Shown here: positions 1 to 5,712 of the stretch, piece after piece | Position numbering within the stretch: the first letter of the stretch is position 1 | Layout of the letters: the number at the start of each line of letters is the position of its first letter | NCBI GenBank assembly: GCA_045576435.1 | Contig: JAZNGL010000136.1 | Coordinates: 1 to 13,945, forward strand | DNA length: 13,945 nt | Reading direction: 5' to 3' | Source: CAKSIW01 sp045576435 | Lineage (GTDB): Bacteria > Bacillota > Clostridia > Monoglobales > Monoglobaceae | Program-made: the position numbers and the translations under genes | The notes under the pieces: generated by a model | Seen by the model: the letters and a program-made list of their open reading frames with translations, nothing else | Told to the model about the DNA's origin: nothing | Database searches by the model: none

Positions 1-396
1 GAGCATAATCTTGATTTGGTTAAGATTGCGCCGCAGGCAAAACCACCTGTTTGCCGAATAATGGATTATGGTAAACATAAGTTTGAAATGGCAAAGAGAG
101 AAAAGGAAGCTAAGAAAAATCAAAAGGTTATCAGTATTAAAGAGGTTCGACTCAGCCCTAATATTGATGAGCATGATTTCAACACTAAAGTTAATCAAGG
201 AATAAAGTTTTTGAAATCTGGTGACAAGGTTAAGGTTTCAGTTCGCTTTAGAGGCCGTGAGATAACACACAGCGCAATAGGCAAGGATTTGTTGCTCAGA
301 GTTGAGCAAGAAATGTCTGAGTTTGGTGTTGTGGAAAAAGGAATAAAACTCGAAGGCCGAAACATGGCTATGTTTGTTTCACCAAAGAAAGCGTAA
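1..396 (+). CDS. infC: Translation initiation factor IF-3, 5'-truncated by window edge
   Basis: IF-3 binds the 30S subunit, prevents premature 50S joining and checks start-codon/initiator-tRNA pairing. The frame is open from base 1 (reading EHNLDL), so the N-terminal part lies outside the window. An apparent TTG start at 16 is only an internal Leu codon. The visible 131 residues include the end of the N-terminal domain (VKIAPQAKPPVCRIMDYGK, typical of IF-3), the basic linker helix, and the C-terminal ribosome-binding domain with RLSPNIDEHDF, KVKVSVRFRGRE and a normal C-terminus ending FVSPKKA. Compared with a usual length of about 170 residues, roughly 40 are missing. It heads the conserved infC-rpmI-rplT cluster. 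The L20-responsive leader known upstream of infC in Bacillus would lie outside the window. Identification is secure. Confidence 0.97.
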   Translation, partial: EHNLDLVKIAPQAKPPVCRIMDYGKHKFEMAKREKEAKKNQKVISIKEVRLSPNIDEHDFNTKVNQGIKFLKSGDKVKVSVRFRGREITHSAIGKDLLLRVEQEMSEFGVVEKGIKLEGRNMAMFVSPKKA

Positions 397-541
397 ATCC
401 CATTGGGTGTGCGACGTCAAATGTCGTATTGTTAAATTGAAAAACGGGTTAAAATTGCTATGCAAAACCGTTATTATAAGAAGTCAGGTTCTATCAGAAC
501 ACATGCTTTTTAAGATTATTTTATGGAAGGAGAATGTTAAG
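397..541 (+). promoter_or_regulatory. Structured infC-rpmI intercistronic region
   Basis: The gap is 145 nt, long for neighbouring genes of one operon. It contains three local hairpins seen directly: 410-428 (6-bp stem, 7-nt loop), 443-472 (AACGG..CCGTT outer stem, a bulge, and an inner TTGC/GCAA stem), and 488-500 (GTTCT-ATC-AGAAC). None is followed directly by a good T-run, so they are not obvious terminators. In E. coli, L20 represses rpmI-rplT translation by binding RNA structures in this same interval. That this region does the same here is inference only. I see no convincing promoter. Confidence 0.4.
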
Positions 542-739
542 ATGCCTAAAATTAAAACACATAAAGGCTCTGCAAAACGTTTCAGCGTTACAAAAAATGG
601 TAAAATCAAGAGAGGAAAAGCTTTTAGAAGCCACATCCTTAACAAAAAAACAACAAAGAGAAAAAAAAAGCTCAGAAGAAGCGGATATTTGACACCTGCA
701 AATGCAGCTACAATCAAGAGCATGATTCCTTACAAATAA
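542..739 (+). CDS. rpmI: 50S ribosomal protein L35
   Basis: L35 is a small basic protein of the large ribosomal subunit. The 65-residue product has the family signature MPKIKTHKGSAKRF at the N-terminus and a Lys/Arg-rich middle (residues about 35-50). It ends in YLTPANAATIKSMIPYK. Length matches the family. The ATG at 542 is chosen because a strong Shine-Dalgarno (GGAAGGAG, 525-532) lies 9 nt upstream and the protein starts exactly where L35 should; the same frame stays open back into infC but that extension is not L35-like. It lies between infC and rplT, the standard order. Co-regulation with L20 is likely from family knowledge. Identification is secure. Confidence 0.98.
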   Translation: MPKIKTHKGSAKRFSVTKNGKIKRGKAFRSHILNKKTTKRKKKLRRSGYLTPANAATIKSMIPYK

Positions 740-842
740 GGATTACGTTAAGAAACAGGTGTTTCTTAAATTCGGGTAATGCCCAAAAACGCAGGAGCGA
801 TGAGAATCGCCAAAAATAAAACGATGAAAGGAGTCTTTACAC
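740..842 (+). promoter_or_regulatory. Structured rpmI-rplT intercistronic region
   Basis: This 103-nt gap contains a perfect 10-base inverted repeat, TTAAGAAACA / TGTTTCTTAA (748-757 and 760-769), which leaves a 9-bp stem with a 4-nt loop. It also has a smaller GGG/CCC element (774-784) and a 5-bp hairpin GCGAT-GAGA-ATCGC (797-810) capped by a GNRA-type tetraloop. The rplT ribosome binding site GAAAGGAG (826-833) follows unpaired. The layout suits a translational control element or an RNase processing site between L35 and L20. No T-run follows the hairpins, so termination is unlikely. Function is inferred. Confidence 0.4.
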
Positions 843-1187
843 ATGGCAAGAGTTAAAGGTGCTATGCACACACGTAAAAGACGTAAAAAAATATTAAAAT
901 TAGCTAAAGGATATAGAGGCGCAAAGAGCAAGCTTTTCAAAACAGCAAATCAGGCTGTTATGAAGTCGCTCACATATGCATATCGTGATAGAAAACAAAA
1001 AAAGAGAAACTTCAGACAACTCTGGATTGCTCGTATAAATGCAGCTGCTCGTATGAATGGAATCAGCTATAGCAAATTCATGAACGGTCTTAAAAAGAAT
1101 GGAATTGAAGTAAACAGAAAAATGCTTGCAGAGATCGCAGTTTCTGACCCTGCAGCTTTCACAAAGTTAGTAGAAAAAGTTAGATAA
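843..1187 (+). CDS. rplT: 50S ribosomal protein L20
   Basis: L20 is an early-assembling, 23S rRNA-binding protein of the large subunit and in several bacteria the autogenous repressor of its own operon. The 114-residue product opens with MARVKGAMHTRKRRKKILKL and continues with the conserved GYRGAKSKLFKTANQAVMKS helix and the RNFRQLWIARINAAAR segment. The C-terminal globular domain follows (GISYSKFMNGLKKNGIEVNRK onward). Length is near the family norm of about 118. GAAAGGAG lies 9 nt before the ATG. It is the last gene of the IF3-L35-L20 block; a strong terminator begins 15 nt downstream. Identification is secure. Confidence 0.98.
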   Translation: MARVKGAMHTRKRRKKILKLAKGYRGAKSKLFKTANQAVMKSLTYAYRDRKQKKRNFRQLWIARINAAARMNGISYSKFMNGLKKNGIEVNRKMLAEIAVSDPAAFTKLVEKVR

Positions 1188-1202
1188 TATGATTGCTTGG
1201 AG

Positions 1203-1233
1203 AGTTATACCGCTTATTGCGGTATAACTTTTT
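1203..1233 (+). terminator. Intrinsic terminator of the infC-rpmI-rplT operon
   Basis: There is a perfect 11-bp stem, AGTTATACCGC (1203-1213) with GCGGTATAACT (1219-1229), around a TTATT loop. A run of five T (1229-1233) follows at once. It lies 15 nt after the rplT stop codon. This is a textbook rho-independent terminator. Confidence 0.95.
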
Positions 1234-1307
1234 CGCACAATAAGAAAAGCAGAGAATTAATCTGCTATGGTTATAAATATAGTGCTTAACGGCATGGAGA
1301 ATATTTT

Positions 1308-2090
1308 ATGATAAGTAAAATAACGGGTAAGGAAAATAAAACACTAAAGCTTATTAAATCTCTTAAGAAAAAGAATGGCAGAACCAAAGAAAATATGTTT
1401 ATTGCTGAGGGCAAGCGTATTTGTGAGGAAGCGATTTGTTATGCAAAAGAGAATATATATTGCATAGTTCTTTCGGATAGTTTTTTTGAGAGAGAGTTTG
1501 AGACGGTTAAAAGTATTGAAGAAATTTGTGATAAAATATACGTTGTTTCGGACGGCATGTTTTCAGAAATATCTGATACAGACACCCCTCAAGGTATAAT
1601 AGTTGTTTTAAAAATGAACAATAACTCGTTTGAAGTTACAGAAGAAATTAATAATATTGTTGTTTTGGATATGGTATCAGAGCCGGGAAATCTTGGAACT
1701 ATAATAAGAACAGCAGAAGCTCTTGGGTTTGATGGAATTTATCTTACAAAAGGTTGTGCTGATATTTATAGTCCAAAGGTAGTGCGGTCAACAATGGGTT
1801 CGATTTTCAGAATGAAAATTAAAAACAACGCTACCATTGAGGATATTTTAAGTTTGAAAAATAGAGGTTTTTCCTTAATATCAACAACTCCTGATGGAGA
1901 TGTTGCCCTCGAGAGTTTTTCAAATAAGAAAAAATTTGCAGTTGTCATAGGAAATGAAGCCCATGGTGTGTGTGATGACATATTGAATATTTCTGATTAT
2001 AGAGTTAAAATAACAATGGATGGATATGCAGAATCATTTAATGCAGCAGTTGCGGCAGGAATAGTGTTGCATTGGTTGAAATGCCGTTAA
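1308..2090 (+). CDS. SpoU/TrmH-family RNA 2'-O-methyltransferase (RlmB/YsgA-like)
   Basis: Predicted SPOUT-class enzyme that transfers a methyl group from SAM to a ribose 2'-OH, probably in 23S rRNA; the exact nucleotide cannot be told from sequence. The 260 residues comprise an N-terminal L30e-like substrate-binding domain (about 1-105, with ENMFIAEGKRICEEA) and a C-terminal knotted SPOUT domain. Motif 1 is EPGNLGTIIRTAEALG (125-140; N128, R134), motif 2 is VIGNEAHGV (213-221), and motif 3 is ESFNAAVAAGIVL (242-254). Motif 3 begins ITMDG where many relatives have IPM.G, a mild departure. The start is supported by TGGAGA 7 nt upstream. It follows the rplT terminator, so it probably has its own promoter, but I see only weak -10-like sequences (around 1272-1283). 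dprA follows after 41 nt (taking its start at 2132). Confidence 0.9.
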   Translation: MISKITGKENKTLKLIKSLKKKNGRTKENMFIAEGKRICEEAICYAKENIYCIVLSDSFFEREFETVKSIEEICDKIYVVSDGMFSEISDTDTPQGIIVVLKMNNNSFEVTEEINNIVVLDMVSEPGNLGTIIRTAEALGFDGIYLTKGCADIYSPKVVRSTMGSIFRMKIKNNATIEDILSLKNRGFSLISTTPDGDVALESFSNKKKFAVVIGNEAHGVCDDILNISDYRVKITMDGYAESFNAAVAAGIVLHWLKCR

Positions 2091-2131
2091 AATAGTTTGT
2101 TAGATAAAAACGAATGGAGATTGTGGCACAT

Positions 2132-3253
2132 ATGGATATTTTTAGAGAAATGTGGCTACATACACTATGCGATTTTGAGCCGGAACGAGTTGCGTTACTT
2201 AGCACTGCGATTGAGAATGAAGGCTCAGCTTTGCATTCAGTTGAAAAAGAGATTGAAAAATTAAAAAGAGCAGGAATATCAGCTGATATTGCAGAAAGAT
2301 TAGGAGAGAGTGAATATTATAATTGTGCAAAGGATATATTGAATTATTGTGAACAGAATAATATTCGCATTATTACTCAGGATTCAGAGGAATACCCAAG
2401 TTATTTGATGAATGTTGAACTGAAACCGAGAATTCTTTTTGCAAAAGGGAAACAGTTATCCTTAAATAACTCATTAAATGTTGCTGTGGTTGGTTGCAGA
2501 AAACCGACACCGCATGGTAAGGAAATTGCAAGACAGATAGGATATAATCTGGCTGAAAATGGGATTACGGTTGTTAGTGGAATGGCTGAAGGGATTGATG
2601 CCGAGGCGCATATAGGTGCAATCAGAGCGGGTGGAACCACTGTTGCAGTCCTTGCGGGCAGTGTTGATAGCATATATCCTAAATCGAATACGAAGTTATA
2701 TTATGAGATTCTTAAAAATGGTACAATTATTTCGGAGAGACCGCCTAGAAGCGTTGTGCAGAAATATTTTTATCGTCAAAGAAACAGAATTGTGGTTGGC
2801 GTATCAAGGGGAGTCGTTGTAGTTGAAGGTGCTTTTTTAAGCGGGACTTCAATGACGGCAGAAATTGCGACTGAAAATAATCGTGATATTTTTGCGGTTC
2901 CGGGAAATCCGCTGATTAAACAATCTGAGCTACCTAATCAGCTTATTTTTGACGGTGCAGCGATTGTTAATTCAGTTGGCGCAGTTACGGAATATTATAA
3001 GGGTTGTTTACCTGAATTAATAAATAAAAAAACGAATATAATCAAAGAACAAAAAAGGGTTAATTTGAAACCGGTTGAACAGCAAATAGTGGAATTTATT
3101 TTGGGAAATGGCGGAATTGCGATGGTAGAAGAAATTGCAGAAGCGTGCAATATATCAACAGCAATTTTAAACAGTCATTTAACAATTTTAGTAATAAAGG
3201 GAATATTAAACCAGGAGAGCGGAAATAGATATATAGTAAAAAAGACGGAATGA
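2132..3253 (+). CDS. dprA: DNA-processing protein DprA (Smf)
   Basis: DprA binds incoming single-stranded DNA and loads RecA during natural transformation; it is also widespread in bacteria not known to be competent. With the ATG at 2132 the product has 373 residues: an N-terminal helical region (1-80), a Rossmann-like DprA core (about 116-288), and a C-terminal winged helix (about 312-368). Core motifs seen are GCRKPTPHG (121-129; usually GSR..T.YG), VVSGMAEGIDAEAH (147-160), YPKSN (182-186), RQRNRIVVG (215-223), SGTSMTAEIA (237-246) and FAVPGNP (254-260). An in-frame ATG exists at 2114, but it is part of ATGGAGA, a Shine-Dalgarno form also used before 1308 and 6828, and nothing SD-like precedes it. 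I therefore prefer 2132 (spacing 11 nt). topA follows within the same transcript unit. Confidence 0.92.
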   Translation: MDIFREMWLHTLCDFEPERVALLSTAIENEGSALHSVEKEIEKLKRAGISADIAERLGESEYYNCAKDILNYCEQNNIRIITQDSEEYPSYLMNVELKPRILFAKGKQLSLNNSLNVAVVGCRKPTPHGKEIARQIGYNLAENGITVVSGMAEGIDAEAHIGAIRAGGTTVAVLAGSVDSIYPKSNTKLYYEILKNGTIISERPPRSVVQKYFYRQRNRIVVGVSRGVVVVEGAFLSGTSMTAEIATENNRDIFAVPGNPLIKQSELPNQLIFDGAAIVNSVGAVTEYYKGCLPELINKKTNIIKEQKRVNLKPVEQQIVEFILGNGGIAMVEEIAEACNISTAILNSHLTILVIKGILNQESGNRYIVKKTE

Positions 3254-3276
3254 TAGAAATTTCAAATGTCAGCATA

Positions 3277-3324
3277 ACTCACGGACTCACGGAGGAAGAT
3301 TAGTGCTGAAAAAATTGGTGAGTC
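3277..3324 (+). promoter_or_regulatory. Tandem repeat and long-range stem in the topA leader
   Basis: ACTCACGG occurs twice in tandem (3277-3284, 3285-3292). GACTCAC (3284-3290) can pair perfectly with GTGAGTC (3318-3324), giving a 7-bp stem whose 27-nt loop holds a strong Shine-Dalgarno (GGAGGAAG, 3291-3298) and a GTG start at 3303. The first repeat copy (ACTCAC, 3277-3282) can compete for the same partner, so two mutually exclusive pairings exist. The stem ends immediately before GGAAAGG (3325-3331), the likely topA ribosome binding site. This looks like a translational control element, but function is inferred. Confidence 0.4.
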
Positions 3325-3335
3325 GGAAAGGCTAA
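3303..3335 (+). CDS. Putative 10-codon leader peptide upstream of topA
   Basis: A GTG-initiated ORF encodes MLKKLVSRKG. It has a strong Shine-Dalgarno, GGAGGAAG at 3291-3298, about 6 nt from GTG counting from GGAGGA. This is better than the site preceding topA itself. Its stop codon forms TAATG (3333-3337), and a 3-codon ORF from that ATG ends in a second TAATG (3344-3348) whose ATG is the topA start. The last codons overlap the likely topA Shine-Dalgarno, so a ribosome finishing here would sit on that site. A similar 10-codon ORF precedes greA. Translation is plausible but not shown, and the RNA rather than the peptide may be what matters. Confidence 0.35.
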   Translation: MLKKLVSRKG

Positions 3336-3345
3336 TGGTTTTATA

Positions 3346-5481
3346 ATGGCTAAAGCAATGGGAAAAGAAACAATAGATAAGAAAAAAAATCTTGTTATAG
3401 TTGAGTCGCCTGCAAAGGCAAAAACCATCAAAAAATATCTGGGGTCAAAGTATGAGGTGACAGCGTCTATGGGGCATCTTCGCGATTTGCCCAAAAGTCA
3501 GCTCGGCGTTGATATTGAAAATAATTTTGAGCCTAAATATATAACAATAAGAGGCAAGGGCGAGCTTATTGCGAAACTTAGGAAGGATGCAAAGAATTCA
3601 GATAAGATTTTTCTTGCAACTGACCCTGACCGTGAAGGAGAGGCAATTTCATGGCATCTTGCTAACTTGCTCAATATTGACCCGGAATCTCAGTGCAGAA
3701 TTACTTTTAATGAGATAACTAAAACAGCGGTTAAAGAAGCGATAACAAAGCCAAGAAGCATTAATGAAGATTTGGTTGATGCACAGCAGGCTCGTAGAGT
3801 TTTAGACAGAATAGTGGGTTATCAGTTAAGTCCGCTGCTTTGGAAGAAGGTTAAAAAAGGTTTAAGTGCAGGCCGTGTGCAATCTGCAACAACAAAGCTT
3901 GTTGTTGATAGAGAACGCGAGATTGAGGCTTTTGTTGAAGAAGAATATTGGTCAATTGATGTGAAGTTGACTAACGAAAAGGGAAAAAATCCGTTTTTGG
4001 CAAAGTTTTATGGTGATTTATCCAAGAAGAAAATTAAGCTTCAAGACGAAGAAACGGTAAAGGATATTGTAAAAGATTTAGAAAAAGCATCATATAAAGT
4101 TTTATCGGTGACTAAAGGTGAGAAAAAAAGAACTCCTGCGCCACCGTTTACAACAAGCACGCTCCAACAGGAAGCGTCTAGAAAGTTGGGATTCACAACG
4201 AGGCGCACCATGTCAGCGGCACAACAACTTTATGAGGGTGTTGACATAAAAGGTAGCGGCAGTGTTGGTCTTATTACTTACATGAGAACAGATTCTTTGC
4301 GTATATCTGAAGGAGCGCAATATGAGTGTCGGTCATATATAAAAGAAAAATATGGTTCGAATTATGTTCCAACTGCATTGAGAAAATATAAAACAAAAAG
4401 TAATGCTCAGGATGCGCATGAAGCTATCAGACCAACATCTATGGCATATGAGCCTGAAAAAATTAAAGATTCTCTGAAAAGCGATCAATATAAACTATAT
4501 AAATTGATTTGGAACAGATTTTTGTCAAGCCAGATGGCTAACGCCGTTGTTGACACTGTTCAGGCTGATATTCAGGCTGATAAATATATTTTAAAAACCA
4601 GTGGCTCAAATGTGAAGTTTGATGGTTTTATGGCGGTTTATGTTGAAGGAATGGATTTGGTTGAGGAAAAAGAAGGGAAAATACCTTTGATAGAAAAAGC
4701 TGAACAGTTGAAGTTTAAAGAAATTAAAACTGAACAGCATTTCACACAACCACCTGCAAGATACACAGAAGCGTCTTTAGTAAAAGCTATGGAGGAAGAT
4801 GGTATTGGACGACCAAGCACATATGCACCAACAATAACAACAATAACAAGCCGTGGGTATGTTGCCAGAGAGGGAAAATCGCTTTATCCGACAGAATTGG
4901 GAAATATTGTTACACAATTGATGGAAGAGCATTTTTCTGATATTGTTGACATAACCTTTACGGCAAGCATGGAAGAAAAACTTGATAGCGTTGAAGATGG
5001 CGGTAAAAATTGGCAGGAGGTAATTGGCGAGTTTTATACACCATTTTCAAAACTACTCTCAACTGCTGAGGAGGCCATCGGTGAGGTGGAAATTCAGGAT
5101 GAGGTGTCCGATGTTCAATGCGAAAAATGTGGAAGAATGATGGTATATAAGCAAGGTCGTTTTGGGAAGTTTTTAGCTTGTCCCGGCTATCCTGAGTGCA
5201 AAAACACCAAGACAATAGCTAAAGAAATTGATGCACCATGCCCAAATTGCGGAGGAAAGGTTCAGGTTAGAAAATCTAAGCGTGGAGCGGTTTATTATAC
5301 CTGCGAAAAAGGAACAGACTGCTTTTTGTCGTGGGATGAGCCGACCAGCGTTAAGTGTCCGGAATGCGGGAAGATATTATTAAAAAAGCGTCCGTTCAGA
5401 GGTAGGGGACCAATTAAATATGTATGCTCAAATTCTGAGTGCAAATATGAGGAAAAGGCACCGGCAAAAACAAAAAAGTAA
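3346..5481 (+). CDS. topA: DNA topoisomerase I (type IA)
   Basis: It relaxes negative supercoils by cutting one strand and forming a 5'-phosphotyrosine link. The 711 residues are complete: a TOPRIM domain (about 15-125) with metal-binding Glu20 in VIVESPAKA and the acidic triad in ATDPDREGE (D93, D95, E97), the type IA core with catalytic Tyr312 in GLITYMRTDS, then FTQPPARYTEASLVK and DGIGRPSTYAPTI of domain I. The C-terminus has three four-Cys zinc ribbons: C592/C595/C612/C618, C632/C635/C653/C659 and C671/C674/C694/C699. ATG 3346 is the only start before an upstream in-frame stop (3319), and the protein begins close to the family position. The likely Shine-Dalgarno GGAAAGG (3325-3331) is unusually far (14 nt), which fits coupling to the leader ORF. 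A terminator follows. Confidence 0.97.
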   Translation: MAKAMGKETIDKKKNLVIVESPAKAKTIKKYLGSKYEVTASMGHLRDLPKSQLGVDIENNFEPKYITIRGKGELIAKLRKDAKNSDKIFLATDPDREGEAISWHLANLLNIDPESQCRITFNEITKTAVKEAITKPRSINEDLVDAQQARRVLDRIVGYQLSPLLWKKVKKGLSAGRVQSATTKLVVDREREIEAFVEEEYWSIDVKLTNEKGKNPFLAKFYGDLSKKKIKLQDEETVKDIVKDLEKASYKVLSVTKGEKKRTPAPPFTTSTLQQEASRKLGFTTRRTMSAAQQLYEGVDIKGSGSVGLITYMRTDSLRISEGAQYECRSYIKEKYGSNYVPTALRKYKTKSNAQDAHEAIRPTSMAYEPEKIKDSLKSDQYKLYKLIWNRFLSSQMANAVVDTVQADIQADKYILKTSGSNVKFDGFMAVYVEGMDLVEEKEGKIPLIEKAEQLKFKEIKTEQHFTQPPARYTEASLVKAMEEDGIGRPSTYAPTITTITSRGYVAREGKSLYPTELGNIVTQLMEEHFSDIVDITFTASMEEKLDSVEDGGKNWQEVIGEFYTPFSKLLSTAEEAIGEVEIQDEVSDVQCEKCGRMMVYKQGRFGKFLACPGYPECKNTKTIAKEIDAPCPNCGGKVQVRKSKRGAVYYTCEKGTDCFLSWDEPTSVKCPECGKILLKKRPFRGRGPIKYVCSNSECKYEEKAPAKTKK

Positions 5482-5483
5482 TA

Positions 5484-5521
5484 AAAAAGGAGTGTAGCGA
5501 TTAACGCTATAACTCCTTTTT
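5484..5521 (+). terminator. Intrinsic terminator after topA
   Basis: The stem pairs AAAAAGGAGT (5484-5493) and TAGCG with CGCTA and ACTCCTTTTT (5512-5521), separated by a small internal loop (G opposite TA). The loop is ATTAA. The 3' arm ends in five T. Because the 5' arm also begins with five A, it could work on both strands. It begins 3 nt after the topA stop codon. Confidence 0.9.
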
Positions 5522-5587
5522 GTGTGAAAAACTAATAACAAATCTGAAATAATTTGTAAATCTTTTGTTAAAGTTTAAATAAAGTTG

Positions 5588-5616
5588 TTGCATTATTGAA
5601 AAAAAAGAGGTATAAT
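5588..5616 (+). promoter_or_regulatory. Sigma-A-type promoter of the regulator-ftsEX operon
   Basis: TTGCAT (5588-5593), a 17-nt spacer and a perfect TATAAT (5611-5616). The expected transcription start is near 5623, giving an untranslated leader of about 90 nt. That leader contains an AT-only inverted repeat, TAATTATA (5635-5642) with TATAATTA (5682-5689). It is the only good promoter I see between the topA terminator and the greA promoter, so it probably drives the genes from 5713 through at least 9564. Confidence 0.8.
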
Positions 5617-5712
5617 CTAATTATGTATCATGGGTAATTATAGTTTTTTGTCAATAATATGTTTTGTTTTTGTTTGGCAGATATAATTATAAAATATCAG
5701 GGGGGTATTTAT

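Noticed and set aside
527..539. 13-nt identity (AAGGAGAATGTTA) between the rpmI ribosome binding site and that of the last gene (13909-13921)
   Set aside because: Half of it is plain Shine-Dalgarno; the rest is short and could match by chance among the window's start sites.
374..541. Upstream extension of the rpmI frame overlapping infC
   Set aside because: The extension does not resemble L35; the family N-terminus and a strong ribosome binding site are at 542.
484..723. Hydrophobic 79-codon - strand ORF over rpmI, looking like a membrane protein
   Set aside because: Hydrophobicity is the expected complement of Lys/Arg-rich codons in L35; rpmI is certain.
5648..5687. Possible second promoter (TTGTCA at 5648 and TATAAT at 5682) before the regulator gene
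   Set aside because: Spacing between the boxes is 28 nt, far from usable; the 5588-5616 promoter has exact 17-nt spacing.
5659..5712. Upstream in-frame ATG extension of the CdaR-like regulator (MFCFCLAD...)
   Set aside because: It is translated T-rich leader with no Shine-Dalgarno; AGGGGGG sits properly before ATG 5713, where family homology begins.
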